The notes below the pieces were generated by a model. The model was not told the origin of the DNA. It searched no databases and saw only the letters and a list, made by a program, of their open reading frames with translations. Of a stretch of 64,000 nt of DNA, positions 26,465 through 35,313 are shown piece after piece. The translations under genes and the position numbers were made by a program. Where the stretch lies: positions 310,001 to 374,000 of the forward strand of contig NZ_JAMBPQ010000003.1 in NCBI RefSeq assembly GCF_024206495.1, read 5' to 3'. Origin of the DNA: Paraburkholderia sp. CNPSo 3272. GTDB lineage: Bacteria > Pseudomonadota > Gammaproteobacteria > Burkholderiales > Burkholderiaceae. The stretch's first letter is position 1, and each line of letters opens with the position of its first letter.

Positions 26465-26500
26465 TTTCTTGCCGCGCAAGGTAATCAGGGTGCGTTCAGT

Positions 26501-26560
26501 GTAACTAGCCAAATGCTGATTGACAAGTTACGTCTGTGATTAGTAACCTATAAAATACCA
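26501..26560. promoter_or_regulatory. Cluster of GTAAC half-sites and promoter-like sequence
   Basis: Three copies of GTAAC or its complement lie at 26501-26505, 26527-26531 (as GTTAC) and 26543-26547; the last two form a dyad with an 11-nt spacer. A TTGACA sequence (26520-26525) and an AT-rich TATAAAAT (26549-26556) are present, although their 23-nt spacing is not a normal sigma-70 distance. A likely operator zone for the CGNR regulator and the divergent hydrolase gene. Confidence 0.4.
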
Positions 26561-26750
26561 ACGGAACGGTTAGGTAAGGAAGCATCTCTCACGTGTAGGC
26601 GGCAGCGCTCGCGCCCGACGAAGGCGAAACCGTGGCCGACGTGTTCCATCGCGGGAAAACGCACCCGCAGGCGCCGCAACTCGGGCGAAGCCGTTCAGTC
26701 CGTCTCTTCTCGCTAGACGCGCGGCTTTCCGTTCACCTCTGGAGGAACCC

Positions 26751-27602
26751 ATGACTGCCATTGCCTACCGCCGCGCAGATATCGACGGCTTCAACGTGTT
26801 CTACCGGGAAGCCGGGCGCGTTGGCGCGCCGAAGCTCCTGCTATTGCATGGCTTTCCGAGCGCCGGCCACATGTTCCGCGACCTCATTCCCAAGCTGTCC
26901 GACCGCTTTCATATCGTCGCGCCGGATCTGCCGGGCTTCGGTCAATCTGACCTGCCCGACCGGGGGCAGTTCGCATACACGTTCGAGAACATCGCGAGGG
27001 TGATGGCGCGCTTCACCGAGCGAATCGGCTTCGAGCGGTTCGCGGTGTACGTATTCGACTACGGCGCGCCCACGGGCTTTCGCCTCGCGCTCGCGCATCC
27101 CGAGCGCATCTCGGCGATCATTTCGCAAAACGGCAACGCCTACGAGGAAGGCCTGAGCGACGGCTGGAATCCGATTCGCGCGTACTGGCAGGACGCTTCG
27201 CCGGCCAATCGCGAGGCACTGCGTGCACTGCTGTCGCGCGAAGCGACGATCTGGCAATACACGCACGGCGTGCCCGAAGCGTCGGCAGTGTCGCCTGACG
27301 GCTATTCGCTCGACGACTACTATATGAACCGCCCCGGCGCGCAAGAGGTCCAGCTCGACCTGTTCCGCGACTATCGGAACAACGTCGCCCTCTACCCCGA
27401 GTTTCAAGCGTATTTCCGCACGCATCGGCCGCGGTTTCTGGCCGTGTGGGGCAAGAACGATCCGTTCTTCCTTCCCACTGGCGCGGAGGCGTTCAAGCGC
27501 GACCTGCCGCAAGCCGTGGTGCGCTATTTCGACACCGGGCACTTCGCACTGGAAACGCACGCCGACGAGATTGCCGCAGCGATCACGGAATTTCTCGAAT
27601 AA
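26751..27602 (+). CDS. Alpha/beta hydrolase, epoxide hydrolase/haloalkane dehalogenase-like, 283 aa
   Basis: An alpha/beta-hydrolase with an aspartate nucleophile rather than serine: 'VFDYGAPTGFRLA' places Asp103 at the nucleophile elbow. The oxyanion-loop motif 'LLHGFPSAGH' (His33-Gly34), an acidic residue in 'WGKNDPFF' and a histidine in 'TGHFALETH' complete the site. This points to a haloalkane dehalogenase or epoxide hydrolase-type reaction, but the substrate is unknown. The start is ATG at 26751 preceded by GGAGG. It is divergent from the CGNR regulator. Confidence 0.86.
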   Translation: MTAIAYRRADIDGFNVFYREAGRVGAPKLLLLHGFPSAGHMFRDLIPKLSDRFHIVAPDLPGFGQSDLPDRGQFAYTFENIARVMARFTERIGFERFAVYVFDYGAPTGFRLALAHPERISAIISQNGNAYEEGLSDGWNPIRAYWQDASPANREALRALLSREATIWQYTHGVPEASAVSPDGYSLDDYYMNRPGAQEVQLDLFRDYRNNVALYPEFQAYFRTHRPRFLAVWGKNDPFFLPTGAEAFKRDLPQAVVRYFDTGHFALETHADEIAAAITEFLE

Positions 27603-27865
27603 TGGTTGGCAATACTGATCGAACTACGTTCAATCCCGCAACGAGCGAAACGCACCGCGAGGCAAGGGCCTTCGCGGCATTTGCAAACATGCCGGGTACT
27701 TTATTCCGTGCTTTATTTAAGCTGCGGTTACAGCGCGGCGGCCTCCATGCATGTCGCCTCGGGTGTCTTGCGCCAACAACGGAACCAATTTCACGCCGAG
27801 GTCGTTCCGGAGCAAGCGACTAATATAGGAATACCAATTACCTGGTGCGTGAAGGAGTTGCAAAC

Positions 27866-29032
27866 ATGAAAAAGCTTGCGCTTATGTTGCTTCCTGTTCC
27901 GCTCACCATGCTGGCGCCGGTCGCTCAAGCGCAAAGCAGCGTCACCCTGTACGGCGTGATCGACGAAGCCTTTCAGTTCGTCCACAACGCCGACGCTCAG
28001 GGCAAAAACCTGTATCGGATGCAAGGCGGCAATCTGCAAGGGTCCCGCTGGGGGCTGAAGGGAACGGAGGATCTGGGCGGCGGCCTGAAAGCGATCTTCC
28101 AGCTGGAAAGCGGGTTCGACATCAATAACGGCACTTCGGAGCAGGGCAGCCGCCTGTTCGGCCGCCAGGCGTTCGTGGGCCTGACGCACCAGCAGTACGG
28201 TACGTTGACCCTGGGCCGTCAGTACGACCCGGTCGTCGACATGGTCCAGCCGCTTACCGCAGACAATTACTGGGGCAGCACCTTCGCCACGCCAGGCGAC
28301 GTCGACAACAACGACAACAGCTCGCGTACGAATAGTGCGATCAAGTATCTCTCGCCGCAATTCGCCGGCTTCCAGATCGAGGGCATGTATGCGTTGGGCG
28401 GCGTCGCAGGTGCGACGGGTTCGCAGCAGACCTGGTCGGCGGCAGCGAGCTATGTGACTGGCCCATTCAGCATCGCGGCGGGCTACCTTCGCATGCATAA
28501 CGCAAACTCCACGATTCCCCGCACCAACTGGACCAGCACCTCGGACGGCACGTTCGATGGCGGTTTTCAGAACCTCGCGTACGAAACCGCCAAGTGGGTC
28601 GGCATTGGCTCCGTCGCGCTGCAATACGTGGCCGGACCGTGGACGTTCGGCGGCCGGTATAGCAATGCGCAGTACAAGGCCGACGCGCAATCGCTTTTCC
28701 CATCCAACCAGCGCTACAACGTCGCTGGCGGTTTCGTGAACTATGCGCTCACGCCGGCGTCGCTCATCGGCGTTGGCTATACGTGGACGCACAGCGCGGG
28801 CGACACCTCGGCGACCTATAACCAGGTCTCGCTGGGCGGGGACTACAACCTCTCCAAGCGTACCGACGTGTACCTCGTCGGCGCGTGGCAGCACGCCAAC
28901 GGCACGCAGCGCGTACCGACCGCAACGGGTTCCATTCTGACTACTGCGGTCGCCTCCGTCGCGGACTATGGGCTGAACGGCAGCTCGAGTTCCCAAATCA
29001 TGGTGAGCCTCGGTATCCGCCACAAATTCTGA
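27866..29032 (+). CDS. Porin, Gram-negative general porin family, 388 aa
   Basis: The start is ATG at 27866 with AAGGAG about 8 nt upstream. The signal peptide ends near 'APVAQAQS', and the mature protein opens 'SSVTLYGVIDEAFQFVHN', the hallmark of Burkholderia/Neisseria-type trimeric porins. Further markers are 'GLKGTEDLGGGLKAIFQLES' and 'RQAFVGLTHQQYGTLTLGRQ'. It ends 'GIRHKF' with the C-terminal Phe needed for BAM recognition. Expected to be a 16-stranded outer-membrane diffusion pore; the substrate is unspecific or unknown. One of three in this window. Confidence 0.93.
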   Translation: MKKLALMLLPVPLTMLAPVAQAQSSVTLYGVIDEAFQFVHNADAQGKNLYRMQGGNLQGSRWGLKGTEDLGGGLKAIFQLESGFDINNGTSEQGSRLFGRQAFVGLTHQQYGTLTLGRQYDPVVDMVQPLTADNYWGSTFATPGDVDNNDNSSRTNSAIKYLSPQFAGFQIEGMYALGGVAGATGSQQTWSAAASYVTGPFSIAAGYLRMHNANSTIPRTNWTSTSDGTFDGGFQNLAYETAKWVGIGSVALQYVAGPWTFGGRYSNAQYKADAQSLFPSNQRYNVAGGFVNYALTPASLIGVGYTWTHSAGDTSATYNQVSLGGDYNLSKRTDVYLVGAWQHANGTQRVPTATGSILTTAVASVADYGLNGSSSSQIMVSLGIRHKF

Positions 29033-29054
29033 TCTCCCTCAGCATCGCTTTTGC

Positions 29055-29097
29055 GCCCGCCGCGCCGCATGACCGTTCCGGCCGTGCGCCGGCGGGC
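29055..29097 (+). terminator. Possible terminator hairpin after porin
   Basis: The arms GCCCGCCG (29055-29062) and CGGCGGGC (29090-29097) can pair, extended by a GC-rich inner stem. It lies 23 bp after the porin stop. No T-tract follows, so the call is tentative. Confidence 0.35.
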
Positions 29098-29323
29098 GTG
29101 TTCATCGCGCCGGCCAGCCATTGTTCCTGACGGTAGGACCATGGTCTGATTGTCTTCGCTGTGCCGCTCCCACATCATTGAACAGACCACTGCGCCGGTC
29201 GCACGGCGCGGTGTTTGCCCCGCATTCGGGCGTCGTGTGCCCAGCACGACTGTCGCTTGCCAACCTCCCGCCGATCGCAGCAGGTGTAATCGGCGCGCTC
29301 TCGCACGCGCTCAAGGAGTTGAT

Positions 29324-29797
29324 ATGGATACCTATATAAATCGTCGAACCGGCGCCCTGTGCGCCGCCGTGGTGCTTCTGATGAGTGCCGCGCAGGCAAC
29401 GCCTATTGCCTATCCCGCGAAGGGGCAGAGCGCGCAGCAACAGCATGCGGACGAATCGGCGTGCTACTCGTGGGCGAAGAACAACACGGGAATCGACCCG
29501 AAGCAGGTTGCGTCGACGCCACCGCCGCCTTCGGGCCCGGCCGTGGGCGGCGGCCAGCGTGTCCAGGGCGCGGCGCGCGGCGCGGCGGGCGGCGCGGTGA
29601 TTGGCGCGATTACCGGCGACGCGGGCAGGGGTGCGGCAGTGGGCGCGGCGGCCGGCACGATGGTGGGCGGCTCACGCGCGCGGCAGGAACGCCGTGCCCA
29701 GCAGGCGAACGCCCAGCAACAGCAGCAGGGCGCGATCGACACGTTCAACCGTGCCTTTGCCGCGTGCATGCAAGGGCGCGGCTACACGGTGCAGTAG
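29324..29797 (+). CDS. Exported glycine-zipper protein (YMGG type), 157 aa
   Basis: The start is ATG at 29324 with AAGGAG 5 nt upstream. A signal peptide ('TGALCAAVVLLMSAAQA') is followed by a short soluble part and then a glycine zipper with small-residue periodicity ('ARGAAGGAVIGAITGDAGRG', 'AAVGAAAGTMVGG'), usually a membrane- or lipid-associated hairpin. A basic Gln/Arg-rich linker and the segment 'AFAACMQGRGYTVQ' with a conserved Cys end the protein. It resembles the YMGG-like Gly-zipper family. Probably envelope-associated; function unknown. Confidence 0.8.
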   Translation: MDTYINRRTGALCAAVVLLMSAAQATPIAYPAKGQSAQQQHADESACYSWAKNNTGIDPKQVASTPPPPSGPAVGGGQRVQGAARGAAGGAVIGAITGDAGRGAAVGAAAGTMVGGSRARQERRAQQANAQQQQQGAIDTFNRAFAACMQGRGYTVQ

Positions 29798-29986
29798 CGC
29801 GTGCGGAGCGCGTTGTGGTTTCGGGCGGCGTAAGACCAAGGTCCGATTTGTCCTGTGCGCGGCCTCTGAGACTATGTAACTGAACGATGAGCAACGATGT
29901 GCGAGCAACGTCTCATTCTCGCGTGAGCTTTGATCCGCATGCGTGAGTGCCGTGTCCGGGCTGTAAAAACTGAATGGAGGACAACA

Positions 29987-30565
29987 ATGAAGCGACGGAT
30001 TTTTGTGCTTACGGCGGCGACCGCGGCTGGGCTCGCTGTTGCGGGTTGCAGCACGACCACGAGCAGTGGGACGAGCGGCGCGACCGACGCGGCAAAACGC
30101 CAGGAGATCGATGCGGCCGTGGACGGCACGATGTCCCGGCTGTTCTCGACCGTCCCGGGCTCGCAGGAACTCGTTTCCAAGTCGCAAGGTGTGCTGGTCT
30201 TTCCTTCGGTCGGCAAGGCGGCGTTCATTATTGGCGGGTCATACGGCCAGGGTGCGTTGCGCGTAGGTGGATCGACAGTCGGGTACTACAGCACGGCGGC
30301 CGCTTCGTTCGGTTTGCAGGCAGGGGTTCAGTCCACAGCCGTGATCTTTCTCTTCATGACGCAGGACTCGCTCGACAAGTTCCGCAACTCGAAGGGCTGG
30401 TCAGTTGGCGGCGACGTTGCCGTAGCGCTCGTCAAGGTGGGTGCGAATGGACAGATCGACACGAGAACCGCAACGGCGCCGGTGCAGGCGATCGTGATGA
30501 CCAATGCGGGCCTCATGGCCGATGCGTCGGTCGCCGGCACCAAGGTAACGAAGCTCGATCTGTAA
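29987..30565 (+). CDS. SYLF/YSC84-domain lipoprotein, 192 aa
   Basis: The start is ATG at 29987 with GGAGGA 6 nt upstream. The leader 'TAATAAGLAVAGCSTTT' carries a lipobox ending at Cys. The mature region has the SYLF pattern: 'LVSKSQGVLVFPSVGKAAFI', 'GSYGQGALRVGGSTVGYYST' and 'MTNAGLMADASVAGTKVTKL'. In eukaryotic Ysc84 this domain binds phosphoinositides; in bacteria it is thought to bind lipid. Presumably in the periplasm or outer-membrane inner leaflet. It is followed by the gene at 30578 after 12 bp, so likely co-transcribed. Confidence 0.87.
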   Translation: MKRRIFVLTAATAAGLAVAGCSTTTSSGTSGATDAAKRQEIDAAVDGTMSRLFSTVPGSQELVSKSQGVLVFPSVGKAAFIIGGSYGQGALRVGGSTVGYYSTAAASFGLQAGVQSTAVIFLFMTQDSLDKFRNSKGWSVGGDVAVALVKVGANGQIDTRTATAPVQAIVMTNAGLMADASVAGTKVTKLDL

Positions 30566-30577
30566 CAGGAGATCGCG

Positions 30578-31168
30578 ATGCTGTACCTCAAGTGGGTTGT
30601 CTCAGCAGTCATCGTCGCCGCGGCGCAGCTTGCCGCGGCCCAGGGCCAGACGACGGCTAACGTGACGCAGGAGCCGGGCAAGGCCACTGTCACCGGCATG
30701 CACAAGGTGACGGCGACCATCACGAAGATCGACGCCGATACCCGCACCGTCACGCTCAAGCGTCACGACGGCAAGCTGGTCGAAGCCGAGCTGGGACCGG
30801 AAGTCAGAAACTTCGATCAACTAAAGGTCGGCGATGTCGTGACGATGACCTATAAGGAATCGCTCACGCTGAGCCTGAAGAAGGGCGGCGACGGCGAGAC
30901 CTCGGTGCAGCAAACGCCGCAGGTCGAGCGCGCGGCTGCCGGCGAGAAGCCCGGCGGCATGATCGGGCGTGAGGTGAAGGTCACGGCGAACGTCGTGGCG
31001 GTCGACGCTAAAACGCAAACGGTCACTTTGATGGGACCCGAAGGGGGGACGATGGACCTGCGGGTCGAGGATCCGCAAAAGCTTGCAGGCGTGCAGGTCG
31101 GCGATCAAGTCGAGGCAGTGTATACGGAGGCGTTCGCCGTATCCGTCAAGCCTGCAGCACACAAGTAG
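30578..31168 (+). CDS. Exported protein with two related beta domains, 196 aa
   Basis: A signal peptide ('WVVSAVIVAAAQLAAAQ') precedes two similar domains: 'TATITKIDADTRTVTLKRHD' with 'LKVGDVVTMTYKESLTLSLK', then 'TANVVAVDAKTQTVTLMGPE' with 'VQVGDQVEAVYTEAFAVSVK'. Each looks like a small OB-like beta barrel, an internal duplication. Similar proteins are annotated as hypothetical or DUF5666-like. Start ATG at 30578, 12 bp after the SYLF lipoprotein. Function unknown; envelope location is likely. Confidence 0.75.
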   Translation: MLYLKWVVSAVIVAAAQLAAAQGQTTANVTQEPGKATVTGMHKVTATITKIDADTRTVTLKRHDGKLVEAELGPEVRNFDQLKVGDVVTMTYKESLTLSLKKGGDGETSVQQTPQVERAAAGEKPGGMIGREVKVTANVVAVDAKTQTVTLMGPEGGTMDLRVEDPQKLAGVQVGDQVEAVYTEAFAVSVKPAAHK

Positions 31169-31264
31169 TCGCGCAGGGGGCAGCCGCTTGCGCTCAGGAT
31201 GCCGTTCGGCGCGCACGGCGGCGCCGCTCTGGCTGTCCTCACCGGTAACCGAACGCTGAGTCAA

Positions 31265-31651
31265 ATGAACAACGTGACACGATCCGTGGCCGTCGTCGAC
31301 GACGAGGAGTCGGTCGGGCGAGCGATCCAGCGCCTGTTGAAGTCGGTCGGTATCGACTGCAACGTGTACACCAGCGGCGAGGCCTTTCTCGACGCGCTGG
31401 CGGCTGCGGCGCCTCGCGCGCCCGCGTGCGTGGTCCTCGATATCCAGATGCCCGGCATCAACGGTATCGAGGTGCAGCGCCGGCTGGGCGGCACCGGCAT
31501 CCAGTGCATCGTGATTACGGCGCACGACGATGCGCGCGTGCGCGAGCAGGCACAGGCGGCGGGCGCGGTCGCGTACCTGCGCAAGCCGTTCGACGACTCC
31601 GCGCTCATAGGGGCGGTCCATGCGGTGCTTGGCGGGACGCCACCGGGCTGA
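31265..31651 (+). CDS. Single-domain response regulator (CheY-like), 128 aa
   Basis: A receiver domain without an output domain. The acidic pair in 'SVAVVDDEESVGRAIQRLL', phosphoacceptor Asp59 in 'CVVLDIQMPGINGIEV', and the conserved Lys in 'AVAYLRKPFDDSAL' are all present. The N-terminal half resembles FixJ-type receivers. No kinase is adjacent; the nearest pair is at 39665-41601. The start is ATG at 31265, with the open frame extending to 31199 without support. It lies 72 bp upstream of pqiA. Confidence 0.83.
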   Translation: MNNVTRSVAVVDDEESVGRAIQRLLKSVGIDCNVYTSGEAFLDALAAAAPRAPACVVLDIQMPGINGIEVQRRLGGTGIQCIVITAHDDARVREQAQAAGAVAYLRKPFDDSALIGAVHAVLGGTPPG

Positions 31652-31723
31652 TGCCCCGCACGCCGAATCGGTACAGCGACGATGAATCGACCACGCCACG
31701 ACCGGATTCAGGGAGGCCCCGCA

Positions 31724-33058
31724 ATGAAGCGCGCCGAGCTTCTCGTTTGCCACGACTGCGATCTCATGCAGCGCGGCGCGCCTTGCCCGCCGGGCGGCAC
31801 GCTGCGCTGCCTGCGCTGCAACGCCGAACTGGAGCGGAACCTGCCGGAAAGCCTCGGCCGCGCGCTAGCGTTCGCGTTGGGCGCGTTCGTGCTGTTCGTC
31901 ATTTCCAACCTGTATCCGATCGTCGGGCTTTCGGTGAACGGCAATCTCGTGCGCACGACGCTGTGGCACGCGGTCGAGATTCTCTATCTCGACGGCATGT
32001 GGCCCATCGCGGCGCTGGTGTTCGCCACGACGATCCTCATGCCGGGCATGCAGGTCGTATGCCTGCTCTCGCTGCTCGTGCCGCTTGCGTTCAACCGCGC
32101 GCCCTGGCAGGCTCCGCTCCTGTTTCGCGTGATGTACATCGCGCGACCCTGGGGCATGACCGAGGTGCTGATACTCGGCCTGCTGGTCGCGCTCGTGAAG
32201 CTGTCCCATATCGCAACGGTCGTGACGGGTGTTGCATTGTGGTCGTTCGGCGCGTTGATGCTGGTGCTCGCGGGCGCGAGCGCGGCGTTCGACGCGAGGC
32301 AGTTCTGGTCGCGCGTGGCGCGCGCGCCGCAGCCGGCCAACGCCGTCAAGGTGGCCGACGCGCCCAGCGTGACAACGAACTTCGCGCGTGGCCAGCAGGC
32401 CGGAGCACGAGGCGAACGCGCTGCAGGCCCGCTCACGGGCGCCGCGTGCGGCATCGCGCGTTGCCACGCGTGCGGGCTGCTCGCGCGCATGCCGGCGGCC
32501 GCGCATGCGGCGACGTGCCCGCGCTGCGGCAGCGCGCTGCATCTGCGCAAGGTCGCGAGTCTCTCGCGCACGTGGGCGCTGCTGGTCGCGGCAATGGTGC
32601 TTTACGTGCCCGCGAACGTTCTGCCCGTCATGGACACGAGTTCGCTGTTCGGCACGCAGAAGGACACGATCATGAGCGGTGTGGTGTATCTGTGGGTCTC
32701 GGGATCGTGGCCGCTCGCGCTGCTGGTGTTCATTGCCAGCATCGCCGTGCCCATGCTGAAGATTCTCGGGCTTTCGTATCTGACGTGGACCACGCAGCGC
32801 CGCTGGACATGGCTGCCCGAGCAACGCACGCGCATCTACCGGCTGATCGAACTGGTCGGCCGCTGGTCGATGCTCGACATCTACGTGATCACGATGCTCG
32901 TCGCGCTGGTGCAGTTCAACGCGCTCGCCACGATCAGGGCGGGGCCCGCCGCGATCGCTTTCGGCGCTGTCGTGATTCTCACGATGTTCGCCGCGAACAT
33001 GTTCGACCCGCGCCTCATCTGGGACGCGATGGAGCGCGAAAATGCCAGCGCCCGGTAA
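31724..33058 (+). CDS. pqiA: Intermembrane transport protein PqiA, 444 aa
   Basis: An integral membrane protein with two PqiA repeats, each with a cytoplasmic zinc-ribbon ('CHDCDLMQRG..CLRC' and 'CHACGLLARM..CPRC') followed by four hydrophobic segments. Repeat signatures include 'FVISNLYPIVGLSVNG' and 'YVPANVLPVMDTSSLFG'. It is the inner-membrane component of the Pqi lipid-transport system linking inner and outer membranes. The start is ATG at 31724 with GGGAGG upstream. It overlaps pqiB by 17 bp. Confidence 0.93.
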   Translation: MKRAELLVCHDCDLMQRGAPCPPGGTLRCLRCNAELERNLPESLGRALAFALGAFVLFVISNLYPIVGLSVNGNLVRTTLWHAVEILYLDGMWPIAALVFATTILMPGMQVVCLLSLLVPLAFNRAPWQAPLLFRVMYIARPWGMTEVLILGLLVALVKLSHIATVVTGVALWSFGALMLVLAGASAAFDARQFWSRVARAPQPANAVKVADAPSVTTNFARGQQAGARGERAAGPLTGAACGIARCHACGLLARMPAAAHAATCPRCGSALHLRKVASLSRTWALLVAAMVLYVPANVLPVMDTSSLFGTQKDTIMSGVVYLWVSGSWPLALLVFIASIAVPMLKILGLSYLTWTTQRRWTWLPEQRTRIYRLIELVGRWSMLDIYVITMLVALVQFNALATIRAGPAAIAFGAVVILTMFAANMFDPRLIWDAMERENASAR

Positions 33059-34667
33059 CGACAATTCCTTGCCGGATCTTCCCGAGGCGAAGCCGGTGCG
33101 CGGCTCGCGCTGGCGCATGCAGATCGTCTGGCTCGTGCCGATCGTCGCGGTGCTCATTGGCGGCTGGCTCGCCGCCAAGGCAATCATCGAGGAAGGGCCG
33201 ACCATCACGATCAGCTTCAAGACCGGCGACGGCCTCGAGGCCGGCAAGACGAAGATCAAGTACAAGGACGTCGATATCGGCGTGGTGAAGGCGGTCACGC
33301 TCTCGCCCGATCACAAGCGTGTGATCGCGACGGGCGAACTCGTGAAGGACGCGGCGAGCATGCTCGTCGACAACACGCGCTTCTGGGTCGTGCGCCCGCG
33401 CATTTCCGGCGGTACGGTTTCGGGCCTGAGCACGCTGCTCTCGGGCTCTTTCGTCGGCATGGACGAAGGCAACTCCAGCAAAGCGCGCCACGACTTCGTG
33501 GGACTCGAAGTCCCGCCTGCGATCCCGAGCGACATCCCGGGGCGCGAATTCGTGTTGCACAGCGTGAACATGGGCTCGCTCGATGTCGGTTCGCCGGTCT
33601 TCTTCCGGCGTCTTCAAGTCGGACAGATCGCTTCCTATGAAATGGACCCGAACGGCAAGGGCGTGACGCTGCGCGTGTTCGTGAACGCGCCCTACGACAG
33701 GTTCGTGCGCAGCGACACGCGCTTCTGGCATGCGAGTGGTCTCGACGTCTCGCTCAGCCCGGACGGCGTGCAGATCAACACGCAGTCGGTGGTGTCGCTG
33801 CTCATCGGCGGCGTGGCGTTCGAAACGCCCGACGCCGACGCCGGCGGTGAACCGCCCGAGGCCGACGCCAACTCGAAGTTCGAGCTTTACGCCACTCACG
33901 CCGACTCGATGAAGGTGCATGACCGCATTGTCGACACCTACGTCGTGACCTTCTACGACTCGGTGCGCGGGCTGACCGTGGGCGCGCCCATCGATTTCCG
34001 CGGCGTCGTGATCGGCGAGGTCACACGCATCTACACGCGCTTCGACCCAGTCAAGAAACAGTTCAGTATTCCTGTGGAAATCAATCTGTATCCGGAGCGC
34101 TTTACGTCGCGCTTCGAAAATGGCCGGCCGGCCGGGCGTCTCACTTCGCAACCGCGCCAGCTAGCCGAGTTCCTGGTAGCCAGCGGCTTCCGGTTCCAGC
34201 TGCGCTCGGGTAATCCGCTCACGGGGCAGCTCTACGTCGCCTTCGACGTTTTCCCGGACGCACCGAAGACCAGGATCGACTGGTCGAGGACGCCGCCCGA
34301 ACTGCCGACGGTGCCGCGCACGCTGCAGTCGTTGCAGGATTCGCTCACGCGGCTGCTCGCCAAGCTCAACGGTATTCCGTTCGAGGCCATCGGTGCGAGT
34401 GCGCAGCGCACGCTGCAAAGCGCGAACGAGGTGGTGGCGAAGCTCGGCACCGACGTGGTGCCGCAGGCGCACGACACGCTTTCGGCGGCAAAATCCACGC
34501 TCAACTCGGCCACCGACGCCTTGCAGCCCGACTCGCAGCTCCAGCAGAACACGAGCGATGCCATGCGTGAACTGGCCCGCACCGCCGCCTCCGTGCGCAT
34601 GCTCACGGATTATCTCGAGCGCCATCCCGAGGCCGTGGTGCAGGGCAAACCAGGAGGCAAGCAGTGA
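33042..34667 (+). CDS. pqiB: Intermembrane transport protein PqiB (three MCE domains), 541 aa
   Basis: One N-terminal membrane helix ('IVWLVPIVAVLIGGWLAAKA') is followed by three MCE/MlaD domains: 'TISFKTGDGLEAGKTKIKYK', 'LDVGSPVFFRRLQVGQIASY' and 'LTVGAPIDFRGVVIGEVTRI'. The C-terminal region is helical ('DSLTRLLAKLNGIPFEAIGA'), as in E. coli PqiB (546 aa), where the MCE hexamers and a coiled-coil needle form a tunnel across the periplasm. It overlaps pqiA and pqiC, so translation is probably coupled. Confidence 0.94.
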   Translation: MPAPGNDNSLPDLPEAKPVRGSRWRMQIVWLVPIVAVLIGGWLAAKAIIEEGPTITISFKTGDGLEAGKTKIKYKDVDIGVVKAVTLSPDHKRVIATGELVKDAASMLVDNTRFWVVRPRISGGTVSGLSTLLSGSFVGMDEGNSSKARHDFVGLEVPPAIPSDIPGREFVLHSVNMGSLDVGSPVFFRRLQVGQIASYEMDPNGKGVTLRVFVNAPYDRFVRSDTRFWHASGLDVSLSPDGVQINTQSVVSLLIGGVAFETPDADAGGEPPEADANSKFELYATHADSMKVHDRIVDTYVVTFYDSVRGLTVGAPIDFRGVVIGEVTRIYTRFDPVKKQFSIPVEINLYPERFTSRFENGRPAGRLTSQPRQLAEFLVASGFRFQLRSGNPLTGQLYVAFDVFPDAPKTRIDWSRTPPELPTVPRTLQSLQDSLTRLLAKLNGIPFEAIGASAQRTLQSANEVVAKLGTDVVPQAHDTLSAAKSTLNSATDALQPDSQLQQNTSDAMRELARTAASVRMLTDYLERHPEAVVQGKPGGKQ

Positions 34668-35296
34668 ACCGCAGCAACCTGACCGTGGCTACCGCTTTCG
34701 CCGCTGCGCTGGCGTGTCTCGCCGCCTGCTCTTCGCCGTCGCCCACGTTCTATGCGCTGCGCGCCGACGAAGCGAGCGCCGCGACGTCGAGCGCATCGCC
34801 TGCCGTGCCAACGGGCGCGGCTGCGCTCGATGTCGTCGTCGGTCCCGTGACCGTGCCCGACATGGTCGACCGGCCACAAATCGTCACGCGCAATCCGGAC
34901 AATACGATTCAGATGAACGAGTTCGCGCGCTGGGCCACACCGCTCAAACTGGACGTCGGGCGCGTCGTCGCCGCGGACCTTGCGCAGCGGCTCGGTACGG
35001 CGCACGTCTCGACATTCGATGGCGCAGCCACTGCGCCGGTCTGGCGCGTGCGCGTGGATATCACGCGCATTGACAGCGTGCTGGGAGGTTCGGTGACGAT
35101 CGACGCGCAATGGGTCGTGCGCCCGCCGGGTCACCAGGCGCTGACGCTCGGCCACACGGTGGCGCACGAGCAGGTGACGAGCCAGGACTACGGCGCGCTC
35201 GTCGACGCGCACGATCGCGCCCTCGCCACCATCAGCGCGGACATTGCCGCCGCCATTCGTGCGGACCATGAAGCCGTTGGCAGTGCGACGGATTGA
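34664..35296 (+). CDS. pqiC: PqiC-type lipoprotein (DUF330/ABC-type transport auxiliary), 210 aa
   Basis: The signal peptide 'TAFAAALACLAACSSPSPTF' has a lipobox ending at the Cys, typical of outer-membrane lipoproteins. The family mark 'TFYALRADE' is followed by 'LDVVVGPVTVPDMVDRPQIV' and 'NEFARWATPLKLDVGRVVA'. PqiC anchors PqiB at the outer membrane. It overlaps pqiB by 4 bp and is followed by a gene starting 18 bp after its stop. Confidence 0.92.
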   Translation: MNRSNLTVATAFAAALACLAACSSPSPTFYALRADEASAATSSASPAVPTGAAALDVVVGPVTVPDMVDRPQIVTRNPDNTIQMNEFARWATPLKLDVGRVVAADLAQRLGTAHVSTFDGAATAPVWRVRVDITRIDSVLGGSVTIDAQWVVRPPGHQALTLGHTVAHEQVTSQDYGALVDAHDRALATISADIAAAIRADHEAVGSATD

Positions 35297-35313
35297 TCGC
35301 CACGCGGGGTCTC

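Noticed and set aside
31865..33298. 477-codon minus-strand ORF
   Set aside because: Antisense to pqiA and the start of pqiB; no protein-like segments.
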